A stretch of 33,387 bases of DNA. Origin: Oscillospiraceae bacterium. GTDB taxonomy: Bacteria; Bacillota; Clostridia; Oscillospirales; Acutalibacteraceae. Both the position numbers and the translations under genes were made by a program. How positions within the stretch are numbered: position 1 is the stretch's first letter; each line of letters starts with the position of its first letter. Positions 15,709 through 23,484 of this stretch are shown here, in pieces. Below the pieces are notes generated by a model. The model was not told the origin of the DNA, ran no database searches, and saw only the letters and a list, made by a program, of their open reading frames with translations. The DNA is taken from positions 2,517 through 35,903 of the forward strand of contig SVQH01000031.1 in assembly GCA_015065425.1 (NCBI GenBank), in the 5' to 3' direction.

Positions 15709-16703
15709 AAAAATATCTGATTTTGTCAATTATAAGTGCACTTTGTGTAATAATAACCCCTGTGGGTATGTACGGGACAGGTAAGAACAGAAGAGAAACG
15801 ATGTCTTATTCTGTCAGCGATGACGGTAACATACAGAATATGGGAAATGCTGTTATGGAAGATATTGTAAGAGTCTTTAATTCAGAAACAGATACGGTGA
15901 TGGAGCTGAATTTCAGAGACTATATCATAGGTGTCGTTGCAGGGGAGATGCCTGTGGAATTTCACAGTGAGGCTTTAAGTGCAGGTGCTGTTGCCGCCGC
16001 AACACTTACAAGAAAAAAAATGAGTACCCTCAGTGACGGAGCACTTTCCGAAACAGTAATATCCACAGATCCTGCAAAGCATCAGGCATATATGGCAACT
16101 GATGAGATGAAGGAACGCTGGGGTGAGAATTTTGAGGAATATTACAAAAAGCTCTGTGATGCCGTAGATGCTTCAATAGGATATAATATTGTATATGATG
16201 GTGAAATCATAACAGCGGTATATCACTCGGTAAGTACGGGGCTTACAGAGAATGCACAAAATGTCTGGGCGGGAGCTGCCCCCTATCTTGTGAGTGTAGA
16301 AAGTGAGGGGGATGTGTATTCTCCGAAATATGCCTCTTCATTGGAGGTTTCCTTTGACGAATTCAGACGCTGTCTTACCGAAAACGGTGCCAAGCCTTCA
16401 GAAGATAACTCTGTGCTTATAAGTTCTGCCGAATATACCGAAGCAGGAAGAATTAAGACAATAACTGCAGGAGGAAAAGAGTTTACCGGTGAGCAGTTTC
16501 GTCAGATGTTTTCTCTTCGTTCGGCTGCCGTGACTTATGAAATTACCGACAGCGGCATTATTCTTGATGTAAAAGGATACGGGCACGGTGTCGGTCTGTC
16601 TCAATACGGGGCAGATTATTATGCAAGACAGGGAATGACCTGGCAGGAAATAATAAAGCACTATTATACAGGCGTGGACATAGTTCCCGTAACAATGGGA
16701 TAA
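15705..16703 (+). CDS. spoIID: Stage II sporulation protein D (SpoIID/LytB domain)
   Basis: This 332-residue protein starts at ATG 15705, overlapping the spmA stop, with AGGTGGA just upstream. A single N-terminal membrane segment (about residues 3-22) is followed by the SpoIID domain: FRDYIIGVVAGEMPVEFHSE and, at the C-terminus, GYGHGVGLSQYGADYYARQG and IIKHYYTGVDI. SpoIID is a lytic transglycosylase that cuts denuded glycan strands during engulfment of the forespore, with SpoIIP and SpoIIM. A SpoIID paralog with a different hydrolase role is possible, because Clostridia often encode several. Confidence 0.9.
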   Translation: MKKYLILSIISALCVIITPVGMYGTGKNRRETMSYSVSDDGNIQNMGNAVMEDIVRVFNSETDTVMELNFRDYIIGVVAGEMPVEFHSEALSAGAVAAATLTRKKMSTLSDGALSETVISTDPAKHQAYMATDEMKERWGENFEEYYKKLCDAVDASIGYNIVYDGEIITAVYHSVSTGLTENAQNVWAGAAPYLVSVESEGDVYSPKYASSLEVSFDEFRRCLTENGAKPSEDNSVLISSAEYTEAGRIKTITAGGKEFTGEQFRQMFSLRSAAVTYEITDSGIILDVKGYGHGVGLSQYGADYYARQGMTWQEIIKHYYTGVDIVPVTMG

Positions 16704-16742
16704 AAGTTAATATTTTCTTAAACTTAAATACCTGTATCGGTG

Positions 16743-16771
16743 TTGATTTTATTCTTTTTCTATGATAAACT
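16743..16771 (+). promoter_or_regulatory. Possible promoter for the dockerin-bearing carboxypeptidase
   Basis: TTGATT (16743-16748), a 17-bp spacer, and TAAACT (16766-16771). A sporulation sigma factor may use this region instead; I could not assign one. Confidence 0.35.
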
Positions 16772-16803
16772 GAATTCCGACATTTTATTTAACGGTGAAG
16801 AAA

Positions 16804-17916
16804 ATGAAAAGTTTAAGAAAGTCATTTTTTGTTTTTGTTGCGGTTCTGGTTCTTTTTATATCGGCGGTAATTCCTGTTTCTGCAATTACAGGTTATGAGC
16901 AGAAGCTTCAGAATTTTACGGCAGATATGAAAGCCGCCATGATAATCGATGTGACAAATGAGAATGTAATATACAGTAAAAATGCCGATTCCAAAATAGC
17001 TGTTGCAAGTACTGCGAAGCTTGTGACCTCTCTTGTGGCTCTTAAGTATATCGATCCGGAGCAGGTATTTACGGTAGGAAAAGAACTTGAGCTTGTAAAA
17101 CCCGGTTCAAGTCTCTGTCTTATAAAAGAGAGGCATCAGCTTAAGCTTAAAACCCTCATAGCAGGTATGCTCGTTCCTTCCGGAAATGATGCTGCCTATA
17201 CCGTAGCCGTAAATGTTGCACGGACAGTCGCAAAAAATCCGAAAATGACAGATACAGAGGCAGTAAATTATTTTTCTGCTCTCATGAATACATATTGCAG
17301 AGATATTGGCTGTAAGAATACAAATTTTGTTTCTCCTGAGGGCTGGGATGACCCTAAAAACTATTCCACCGCTCATGATATGAGCCTTGTTGCCCGTGAA
17401 GCACTTAAAAATTCGGTAATTACCACGATAACATCCACGTACAGCAGAAGATATTATTTTGCTTCAGGTGAAAATATTGTCTGGTCAAATACAAATGAGC
17501 TTCTTTCTCCCGGCGGCGAGTATTATTATCCTTTTGCAATGGGACTTAAGACAGGCACTACGGATGCTGCGGGCAGATGCCTTATTTCCGCTGCTATTAA
17601 GGGTGGAAGACAGATCTTGATACTTGCTTACGGTTGTCCGTATGAAACGGGAGATAAGGAAAAGGAAAAAGCTGTCATTTTCGGCAATACAAGAGATATA
17701 TTCAACTTTATATTCAATGCACCCACAAACGGAGATGTGGACCTCAGCGGAGATATATCCTCTGCCGATGCAAGAATAGTGCTCAGAGCCTCTGTAGGAC
17801 TTGAAGAAATAACTGATGTTCTTCTTAAAAGAGGCGATGTTGACAATGATAAGACAATTTCTTCCGCTGATGCACGTATTATTCTGCGTGTTTCGGTAGG
17901 ACTTGAATCTCTGTAA
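16804..17916 (+). CDS. D-alanyl-D-alanine carboxypeptidase with C-terminal dockerin-like domain
   Basis: The 370-residue protein has a signal peptide (cut near PVSA, residue 27) and an S11 peptidase domain: SxxK as S69-T-A-K72, SGN in VPSGNDAAY, and KTG in GLKTGTTDAAG. The enzyme removes the terminal D-alanine from peptidoglycan stem peptides; relatives such as DacB and DacF act on spore cortex. The usual C-terminal beta domain of PBP5-type enzymes is missing. From about residue 310 there is instead a dockerin-like pair of calcium loops, DVDLSGDISSADA and DVDNDKTISSADA, with ILRVSVGLESL at the very end. ATG 16804 or GTG 16795 could be the start; GGTGAAG lies at 16794-16800. It follows spoIID at a distance of about 100 bp. 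Confidence 0.9.
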   Translation: MKSLRKSFFVFVAVLVLFISAVIPVSAITGYEQKLQNFTADMKAAMIIDVTNENVIYSKNADSKIAVASTAKLVTSLVALKYIDPEQVFTVGKELELVKPGSSLCLIKERHQLKLKTLIAGMLVPSGNDAAYTVAVNVARTVAKNPKMTDTEAVNYFSALMNTYCRDIGCKNTNFVSPEGWDDPKNYSTAHDMSLVAREALKNSVITTITSTYSRRYYFASGENIVWSNTNELLSPGGEYYYPFAMGLKTGTTDAAGRCLISAAIKGGRQILILAYGCPYETGDKEKEKAVIFGNTRDIFNFIFNAPTNGDVDLSGDISSADARIVLRASVGLEEITDVLLKRGDVDNDKTISSADARIILRVSVGLESL

Positions 17917-17921
17917 ATCAG

Positions 17922-17956
17922 ACGCACCGTGAATGCATTCGCACGGTGCGTTTTTT
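17922..17956 (+). terminator. Terminator after the carboxypeptidase gene
   Basis: ACGCACCGTG (17922-17931) pairs perfectly with CACGGTGCGT (17942-17951) and is followed by T6. It ends 14 bp before the next start codon. Confidence 0.92.
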
Positions 17957-17969
17957 GAAAGGATATTAT

Positions 17970-18521
17970 ATGACAAAAAAAGAAATGAGAGCCTTGTTTC
18001 GTGAAAAAGCGGCGGCACTTTCAGGTGAATATAAAAAAGAAGCGTCTATGAAGATTCAGGAGATTTTTTTGAACTCTGAAGAGTTTTTGTCTGCAGAGTC
18101 CGTCTTTGTGTATATTTCGTCTGACAATGAACCTTCAACCGTTGAGATAATAAAAGAAGCACTCGCTTTAGGAAAGCGGGTATATGTCCCGAAATGCATA
18201 AAAAAAGGCATAATGGAAGCCGTAAGACTTACCAATGAAACTGTGCTGGTTGAGGGCTATATGGGGCTGAAAGAGCCTGAATTTTCAAAAGAAACGGTAC
18301 GGGGTAATATAGATGTTTCCGTAATACCTTGTATGAGCTGTTCTGCTGACGGAAAAAGGCTCGGTCACGGCGGCGGCTTTTATGACAGATTTCTTTTTTT
18401 TAATGAAACAAAAAAAATATGTCTGTGTTTCGGTAAAATGCTGTCTTTAGATATTGAGGTCGAGGAGCATGACATACCAATGGATACAGTTATTACGGAA
18501 GACGGATTTATCTGCAATTAA
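17970..18521 (+). CDS. 5-formyltetrahydrofolate cyclo-ligase
   Basis: The 183-residue protein is of family length. The basic N-terminal MTKKEMRALFREKAAAL, VFVYISSDNEPST, VYVPKC and the C-terminal signature LGHGGGFYDRF are characteristic. The enzyme uses ATP to turn 5-formyl-THF into 5,10-methenyl-THF, recycling a storage folate; spores and stationary cells can hold 5-formyl-THF. The start ATG 17970 has GAAAGGAT upstream. An in-frame GTG at 17946 lies within the preceding terminator and is not the start. Because the terminator directly precedes it, expression depends on read-through or on a promoter I did not identify. Confidence 0.93.
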   Translation: MTKKEMRALFREKAAALSGEYKKEASMKIQEIFLNSEEFLSAESVFVYISSDNEPSTVEIIKEALALGKRVYVPKCIKKGIMEAVRLTNETVLVEGYMGLKEPEFSKETVRGNIDVSVIPCMSCSADGKRLGHGGGFYDRFLFFNETKKICLCFGKMLSLDIEVEEHDIPMDTVITEDGFICN

Positions 18522-18564
18522 AAGTAACATTCAGGTAAAGAAAAAAAGCCCGGAAAAAAGTCAA

Positions 18565-18608
18565 GGTCCCAATCCTGCTGAAAAGTAAGATTGAGACCGT
18601 TATTTTTA
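18565..18608. terminator. Terminator between cyclo-ligase and mgtC-like genes
   Basis: GGTCCCAATC (18565-18574) pairs with GATTGAGACC (18589-18598) with one mismatch, followed by GTTATTTTTATT. It lies between convergent genes. Confidence 0.65.
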
Positions 18609-18646
18609 TTAATTATGGTTTTATATAGGAGACAATATTCAGCAGT

Positions 18647-19354
18647 TTATATTGAAAACGCCTGATAAACTCCGTCTTTCTGAAGATATCTTTCAAAAAC
18701 ATCGTCGATATCGACATCCTTTTCGTACTGGACATTGAGATGTATTGTAAGCTTTTCATTGCTCTGTGACGTTTCTATGGATGAGTCAAATACCTGTACG
18801 CCGTTTGCCTTCAGAAATGCTTTCAGTTCTTTTACTGCAACGGGTGTGTTTTCTATCTGCACAAAGCAGGGAACAAGATTATCGTTTGCAAGAACCTTGT
18901 CAAAGCCTATGAGGAATTTGTGGAAAACTATCTGAACGAGAAGCAGCAGGAAGACAGAAATAAGAGCTACTATGTAAAGTCCTGCACCCATTGCCATGCC
19001 TACTGCAGCAGTTACCCATATACCTGCAGCCGTTGTAAGTCCCTTTATTGAGATGCCTTTTACAAATATCATACCTGCACCGAGGAAGGATATGCCCGTT
19101 ATTATGTTTGAGGCAACTCTTGAAACATCGACCTGAACTGAATCAAGGAATACGATGTCAAGAAAACCGTATTTTGAAATGATGACCATAAGAGCCGCAC
19201 CCATAGCAACTATGATGTGTGTTCTGAAGCCCGCATCCTTTTGTCGGAGTGTTCTTTCCACACCTATTATACCGCCGCAGATACCGGCAAGGATAATTCT
19301 TATTACAAGAACAGCATCCGAATAACCGTTAAAAAATTCTATTATTTCTGTCAA
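18647..19354 (-). CDS. MgtC/SapB family membrane protein
   Basis: The 235-residue protein has the MgtC N-terminal domain with four to five helices and the signature GGIIGVERTLRQKDAGFRTH, then VSFLGAGMI-type sequence (GISFLGAGMIFVKG), TTAAGIWVTAAVGMAMGAG, and a soluble ACT-like C-terminal domain. MgtC of pathogens inhibits the F-type ATPase and helps survival in low magnesium; the role in gut or environmental Clostridia is unclear. The start is TTG 19354, supported by GGAGGG seven bases upstream. A good promoter lies at 19388-19416. It appears to be a single-gene unit. Confidence 0.9.
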   Translation of the reverse strand: MTEIIEFFNGYSDAVLVIRIILAGICGGIIGVERTLRQKDAGFRTHIIVAMGAALMVIISKYGFLDIVFLDSVQVDVSRVASNIITGISFLGAGMIFVKGISIKGLTTAAGIWVTAAVGMAMGAGLYIVALISVFLLLLVQIVFHKFLIGFDKVLANDNLVPCFVQIENTPVAVKELKAFLKANGVQVFDSSIETSQSNEKLTIHLNVQYEKDVDIDDVFERYLQKDGVYQAFSI

Positions 19355-19387
19355 TTATTATCCCTCCGAAATAATCAATAATACAAC

Positions 19388-19416
19388 ATTATATGTATAA
19401 AGTACGATAAAATCAA
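19388..19416 (-). promoter_or_regulatory. Promoter for the mgtC-like gene
   Basis: On the minus strand, TTGATT (19411-19416), a 17-bp spacer, and TATAAT (19388-19393). Confidence 0.65.
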
Positions 19417-19494
19417 GTAAAAGCAGAAAATTCGGCATAGTGCTGAAAGAAAGATAAGTCATTTGGTTAAACTGTCAATGTTTTTTGGAAAATG

Positions 19495-19523
19495 AAAAAC
19501 AGGGCTGTTTGTGCCCTGTTTTT
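19495..19523. terminator. Terminator after the VanY-like gene
   Basis: AAAAACAGGGC (19495-19505) pairs perfectly with GCCCTGTTTTT (19513-19523). It is symmetrical and serves the minus-strand gene ending at 19531. Confidence 0.92.
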
Positions 19524-19530
19524 ACTGAAT

Positions 19531-20469
19531 TTATCCTACTGTGATTACTGTTGTTATTTCTTCAGGCTCCGTTATAACCGTCGGTTCGGGTGCTTCGGTT
19601 GAAGGTGTTTCCTGAACTGCGGGAACGGAAGCATCTTCGTAAACAGAGGTTATGCCGTAATATTCCTCAAGGCAAAGACCGCTGTTGTAGATTTTTTCTG
19701 CAACTTCAACACCCACATATCTTATGTGCCAGGGTTCGTACATATATCCCGTCTGAGCTTCCTTATCCTTGGGATAACGGAGAATGAAGCCGTAACGCCA
19801 ACAGTTTTCCTCTACCCATTTTCCTTCTGCGGTGTTTGCGAAGGAAGACGTTATCTCATTGAGGTCAATGGCAAGACCTGTCTGATGCTCGGAATGTCCG
19901 GGACGGGCTGAATATCTGTCTGCGGCTTCTTTGCCGTCACGGTTAGAATATCTTGTGTAAAGACTGCTCTGAAGCTCATAAGAACGGAAACCCGATGCAT
20001 TCCAGATGGAAAGACCGTTTGAGGATGCGGCATCTCTCATCTGAGAGAAAGCCGATGCACATTCACTGAGAAGGTCTCCCGGGTTATAACTTGCAGGAAG
20101 TGCATAAGTTTTGTTTGCTACAAGAATACCGTCAACATAGGTTATTCCGTTTTTAACTGTAATGGGATAGCCTTTGGATGTATATCCCACCAGTTCACCG
20201 TCAATGGAGGGAACAGAATTTCCGCTTTGATTTGTTGTTTCTTCAATATCTGAAGATGGGGAATTTGGGTCTACGGGTTCTCCGGGAAGCAGAGGTTCAC
20301 CCTGATACAGGTTATTGTTCTGATTTTCCTGTGATGCCACGGAAGTTATCTCCTCTGAAGTATTTTCGGCTGTGGTTATCTCATCAAAGGAAGGGATGGT
20401 GTGGCAGGAGGTAAGAAAAAGTCCTGCACTGATAAGTGAAAGAAAAAGTGCTATGCGGTATTTTTTCAT
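19531..20469 (-). CDS. VanY-type D-alanyl-D-alanine carboxypeptidase, lipoprotein
   Basis: The 312-residue protein starts at ATG 20469 and has a lipoprotein signal ending in the lipobox LTSC (Cys22). A Ser/Thr/Asn-rich linker of about 100 residues separates it from the M15B peptidase domain with NASGFRSYELQ, the zinc site GHSEHQTGLAIDL and EPWHIRYVG. These are the metal ligands and catalytic residues of VanY/DacB-type zinc carboxypeptidases, which trim the terminal D-alanine of peptidoglycan. No other vancomycin-resistance gene is nearby, so a cell wall maintenance role is likelier than resistance. The C-terminus adds a Thr/Glu/Pro-rich tail. The ribosome site is AAAGGAAA. Confidence 0.92.
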   Translation of the reverse strand: MKKYRIALFLSLISAGLFLTSCHTIPSFDEITTAENTSEEITSVASQENQNNNLYQGEPLLPGEPVDPNSPSSDIEETTNQSGNSVPSIDGELVGYTSKGYPITVKNGITYVDGILVANKTYALPASYNPGDLLSECASAFSQMRDAASSNGLSIWNASGFRSYELQSSLYTRYSNRDGKEAADRYSARPGHSEHQTGLAIDLNEITSSFANTAEGKWVEENCWRYGFILRYPKDKEAQTGYMYEPWHIRYVGVEVAEKIYNSGLCLEEYYGITSVYEDASVPAVQETPSTEAPEPTVITEPEEITTVITVG

Positions 20470-20503
20470 GATGTGATTTCCTTTATTAAAATAATACAGC
20501 CCT

Positions 20504-20532
20504 ATTATAGTCCCTAAAAAATATGATGTCAA
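20504..20532 (-). promoter_or_regulatory. Promoter for the VanY-like gene
   Basis: On the minus strand, TTGACA (20527-20532), a 17-bp spacer, and TATAAT (20504-20509). Confidence 0.75.
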
Positions 20533-20546
20533 TTAAATAAATAGTC

Positions 20547-20575
20547 TTTAAATCAGGTTTTTTTTGTGCTATAAT
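20547..20575 (+). promoter_or_regulatory. Promoter for the secreted propeller-like protein
   Basis: TATAAT (20570-20575), a 17-bp spacer and a weak TTTAAA (20547-20552). Confidence 0.45.
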
Positions 20576-20635
20576 GAAAAAAATTCGTGCTCTGAAAAGA
20601 GTCTGGGTAAATTTATTATATTCGGGGTGTTTAAA

Positions 20636-21484
20636 ATGGTTACTTTTGCAAACACATTCAACAAGATATTCGCATTACTTTTTTCAATGCTTCTTATGCT
20701 TACGGGAACTGTTAACGGTTTCTTCAACGGGGATGTGAAAGAATGCATTTCCGAACACGGTGTTGTAGGGCTTGAGACTCTTACACGTTCTCAGGATATC
20801 ACAACGGACGGAGAATATTTTTATTTCAGCGGAAAGCACTCTCTTGAAAAGACAGACCTTGACTGTAAAGAGATAATTGCACTCAATCACAAAGCTCTTG
20901 AAGGAGAACTTGAAGATAAGTACAATTCTCAGCATATCGGCGGAATAAGCTATTATGACGGAATCATATATGCCGCTGTTGAAGACAGCAAGCAGTGGGA
21001 GCATCCCGTTATCGCCCTTTACGATGCAGAAACTCTTTCATACACTGGTGTATGTTATGAGCTTCCCGTAGCTTTACAGACAAGAGGTGTACCCTGGGTT
21101 GCAGTAGACGGTGAAAACGGTGTTGCCTATACGGGAGATTCAAGAAATTATACGGAGATATTCAAGTTTTCCCTTGTCGATTTTTCTTATCTCGGCACTG
21201 TAGCTTTCTCAGAAGAGGTACAGAAAATACAGGGCGGTGAAATTTCCGACGGCAAGCTTTATGCAGGTACAAATGATATGACCCGTTCAGTGTACATGAT
21301 AGACCTTGAAACAGGTGAAGTCCGGAAGCTTTTTGACCGAATAGCTTATGAATATAAGCTTATAGACAATTTCGGCGGCGAGGGAGAAGGACTTACCCTT
21401 CTCAGAATGGAAGACGGTTCATACATACACACTCTCCAGTTGGGAGCACTGTTCATAGATGCCACATTGAGGCATTACGAATAA
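20636..21484 (+). CDS. Secreted or anchored protein of unknown function, propeller-like
   Basis: I do not recognise this 282-residue protein. It starts at ATG 20636, with GGGGTG seven bases upstream. Residues 8-28 form a signal peptide or anchor (IFALLFSMLLMLTGTV). The remainder is rich in aromatic and glycine residues in short repeats such as DGEYFYFSGK, GISYYDGIIYAAVED and GEISDGKLYAGTND, which look like successive beta-propeller blades. This suggests an extracytoplasmic sensor or binding protein rather than an enzyme; no catalytic motif is visible. It lies alone between the vanY-like and nadE genes and ends at a strong hairpin. Confidence 0.7.
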   Translation: MVTFANTFNKIFALLFSMLLMLTGTVNGFFNGDVKECISEHGVVGLETLTRSQDITTDGEYFYFSGKHSLEKTDLDCKEIIALNHKALEGELEDKYNSQHIGGISYYDGIIYAAVEDSKQWEHPVIALYDAETLSYTGVCYELPVALQTRGVPWVAVDGENGVAYTGDSRNYTEIFKFSLVDFSYLGTVAFSEEVQKIQGGEISDGKLYAGTNDMTRSVYMIDLETGEVRKLFDRIAYEYKLIDNFGGEGEGLTLLRMEDGSYIHTLQLGALFIDATLRHYE

Positions 21485-21501
21485 AATATAACACAAAAAT
21501 C

Positions 21502-21545
21502 AAGGCTTAGGTTTATTTAAAAATAAACTTAAGCCTTAAATTATA
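21502..21545. terminator. Bidirectional terminator between propeller-like gene and nadE
   Basis: AAGGCTTAGGTTTATT (21502-21517) pairs with AATAAACTTAAGCCTT (21522-21537), with one mismatch. A/T-rich sequence flanks both sides, and the genes converge here. Confidence 0.85.
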
Positions 21546-21554
21546 ATTTATTTA

Positions 21555-22280
21555 TTATGGTTTGAAAGTGGGCATGAGTTGGAGTTTAAAGAGATTTGCT
21601 TTGTGTTTTCTGTCAATGAGTTCTTTGATTTCAGGGTCGTCTATCTTGCCTGTTCTTATATATACATCAAGCTGTGCATAAGTAAATCCGAGGTTTTCTT
21701 CGTCTGTCTTTCCGCAAAGTCCGTCTATGGGTGTTTTGTCCACAAGTTCTTTTGGCAGTCCGAGAACATAGCCTATTTCCTTGACCTCTGTTACCGTAAG
21801 ATTTGACATGGGGGAGAAATCTCCTGCCGCATCACCGTAACGAGTGGAATAGCCTACCCAGTCTTCGGACAGGTTACAGGTATTAACAACTCTGCCGTTA
21901 AGGGATTGGCTGACAGCATAAAGAGTTGACATTCTTATTCTCGGAGGAAGATTTATTTTTGCCTGCTGTGAAAGTTCAAGTTCCGCGGGGAATGCACCCA
22001 GTATGCTTTCCACTGTGTCTTTTATGTTTATTTCATAGTGCTTTATGTCCAGATGATTTACAAGCATATACGCCATATCTATATCGTGCTGTTCACCCTG
22101 AGGCATAAGTACACCGATAACTCTGTCTTTGCCCAGTGCTTCAACACACAGTGCCGCCGCAACAGAGCTGTCTTTTCCACCTGAAATACCGACAACTGCA
22201 TTGCAGCCCTTGCCGTTTTCTTCAAAAAAATCTTTTATCCACTGTACGCAATCATTCTTTGTCTTAAGAGCATCAAACAT
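21555..22280 (-). CDS. nadE: NAD+ synthetase, ammonia-dependent
   Basis: The 241-residue protein carries the ATP-pyrophosphatase P-loop GISGGKDSSVAAALC near residue 30, the NLSEDWVGYSTRYGDAAGDF motif and LPKELVDKTPIDGLCGKTDE. It adenylates nicotinate adenine dinucleotide with ATP and amidates it to NAD+. No glutaminase domain is present, so it should use free ammonia. The length is close to short clostridial NadE proteins. The start ATG 22280 has a GGGGG run about 11 bases upstream. It has its own strong promoter. Confidence 0.95.
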   Translation of the reverse strand: MFDALKTKNDCVQWIKDFFEENGKGCNAVVGISGGKDSSVAAALCVEALGKDRVIGVLMPQGEQHDIDMAYMLVNHLDIKHYEINIKDTVESILGAFPAELELSQQAKINLPPRIRMSTLYAVSQSLNGRVVNTCNLSEDWVGYSTRYGDAAGDFSPMSNLTVTEVKEIGYVLGLPKELVDKTPIDGLCGKTDEENLGFTYAQLDVYIRTGKIDDPEIKELIDRKHKANLFKLQLMPTFKP

Positions 22281-22344
22281 CTGATTATACCCCCGTTAAG
22301 TTTTTATCTGCTTTATCATATGAAAATGAGAATTTATACAATCT

Positions 22345-22372
22345 ATTATATTCCGCAGAAAAACGCTGTCAA
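22345..22372 (-). promoter_or_regulatory. Promoter for nadE
   Basis: On the minus strand, TTGACA (22367-22372), a 16-bp spacer, and TATAAT (22345-22350). Confidence 0.75.
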
Positions 22373-22425
22373 GTGCACAATAAAATTTTATGCCGTAAAT
22401 AATAATTCCCTATATAATTGAAAAG

Positions 22426-22454
22426 AGAGGTAAATGTTTTTGGCATTTACCTCT
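22426..22454 (-). terminator. Terminator after the lysine-rich protein gene
   Basis: AGAGGTAAATG (22426-22436) and CATTTACCTCT (22444-22454) form an 11-bp perfect stem. On the minus strand CTTTTC follows. Confidence 0.8.
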
Positions 22455-22463
22455 TAAAATATT

Positions 22464-23393
22464 TTATCTTATAGCACCTTTTGTTAGAAGAATTGTAACT
22501 ACAATTATGTTGAACTGTTCCTTCTTTTTATCTTTCTTGGCCTTTTTCTTGTTTTTCTTTGCTGCCTTTTTATCCTTCTTTGCCTGCTTCTTAGCTTTTT
22601 TCTTTTCCTTACCCTTAAGCTTTGCAGGTGCAGCGGGAGCTTCTTCGGAAACGGGAGCTTCTTCTGTTACGGGAGCTTCTTCTGTTACGGGAGCATCCTC
22701 TGCGGATACATCCTCTGCGGATACATCCTCTGCGGGTACATTTTCTGCAGGTACATTTTCTGCAGGAGCTTCTGATGTTTCCTCTGCGGGAGCGATGATT
22801 TCCTTGGTTTTTGTGGTAAGAGTCCAGTAGGGAGCGAAAACATCGTACTTTGCATCTGTTTCAAGCGAAGCTGTACCGATTACATCGTACTTTTCAGCAG
22901 TTGTCTCGTCAGCGGTAACAGTCTTTGTTCCGTCTCTGAGAATTCCTGCCTTTTTAAGGAAGGAAAGAAGCTTCTTTGCTGCCTTTTTGCACTTTTTAGC
23001 CTTTTTCTTGTCTATCTTTTTAGCTTTTCTTGCACTTCTCTTCTTTGTTTCTTCTTTTGAAGCGAGAGAGCCGAACTTCTTGGCAAAAACAGCCTTGAAA
23101 GCATCCTGACCTTCAAGAGCATTTACGGTATTTATCCATGAATCGAAAACCCATTCTTTTCTGCCGGTGTTACCTTTTGCAAGTATGTAAAGAGGTTCGT
23201 AAAGCTCGGAAAAAGCTTCCGCATTGTCACGAAGACCTATAAGCATATCTTTCTTTGGTGAGTCTTTGAGGTCTTCAAGTACACCGTTTGCGGCTTTCTT
23301 TTTTCGGTATATTACCGAAAATACAATAATTGCAACGACAGCAATGGCGAGAAGGGTAAGTATAAGATTTCTGTTGAAGATGAAAAACAGCAT
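22464..23393 (-). CDS. Membrane-anchored Lys-rich protein with Ala/Glu/Pro pentapeptide repeats
   Basis: I do not recognise this 309-residue protein. It starts at ATG 23393 with AAGGAG upstream. One membrane segment at about residues 7-28 is followed by a region of about 80 residues of ordinary composition (LIGLRDNAEAFSELYEPLYI), then two lysine-rich stretches flanking a middle part. Near residues 205-255 there are AENVP/AEDVS pentapeptides and VTEEAP hexapeptides. The lysine-rich stretch KKAKKQAKKDKKAAKKNKKK precedes a hydrophobic end, FNIIVVTILL. It could bind acidic polymers such as nucleic acid or wall polymers, but that is a guess. Its promoter (23450-23478) is strong and sits directly after the U32 peptidase gene. 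Confidence 0.75.
   Translation of the reverse strand: MLFFIFNRNLILTLLAIAVVAIIVFSVIYRKKKAANGVLEDLKDSPKKDMLIGLRDNAEAFSELYEPLYILAKGNTGRKEWVFDSWINTVNALEGQDAFKAVFAKKFGSLASKEETKKRSARKAKKIDKKKAKKCKKAAKKLLSFLKKAGILRDGTKTVTADETTAEKYDVIGTASLETDAKYDVFAPYWTLTTKTKEIIAPAEETSEAPAENVPAENVPAEDVSAEDVSAEDAPVTEEAPVTEEAPVSEEAPAAPAKLKGKEKKKAKKQAKKDKKAAKKNKKKAKKDKKKEQFNIIVVTILLTKGAIR
22648..22767. repeat. Tandem 18-bp and 15-bp coding repeats
   Basis: Within the Lys-rich gene, an 18-bp unit (GTTACGGGAGCTTCTTCT type) at 22648-22695 is followed by about five 15-bp units, the first two identical (TCCTCTGCGGATACA at 22696 and 22711). They encode VTEEAP-type and AEDVS/AENVP-type repeats. Identical DNA copies imply that the repeat number can change by slippage while keeping the frame. 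Confidence 0.85.
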
Positions 23394-23449
23394 AGAAATA
23401 TCTCCTTCTTTTATGCATAAAAACACATTTTATGATGATAACTATTTTT

Positions 23450-23478
23450 ATTATAAATAAACAGAGTTCATTTGTCAA
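23450..23478 (-). promoter_or_regulatory. Promoter for the Lys-rich protein gene
   Basis: On the minus strand, TTGACA (23473-23478), a 17-bp spacer, and TATAAT (23450-23455). It gives a leader of about 50 nt. Confidence 0.78.
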
Positions 23479-23484
23479 TAAGAA

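Noticed and set aside
19531-20469. VanY-like gene as vancomycin resistance
   Set aside because: No vanHAX, vanRS or related genes are nearby, and such carboxypeptidases are common in wall maintenance.
22648-22767. Short regular repeats resembling a CRISPR array
   Set aside because: The units are 15 or 18 bp with no spacers, lie in a coding frame, and no cas gene is present.
22507-22830. Open frame on the plus strand inside the Lys-rich gene (Phe/Ala/Ser-rich)
   Set aside because: It is the mirror of the repeat-coding strand, has no ribosome site, and the minus-strand gene has a strong promoter and start.
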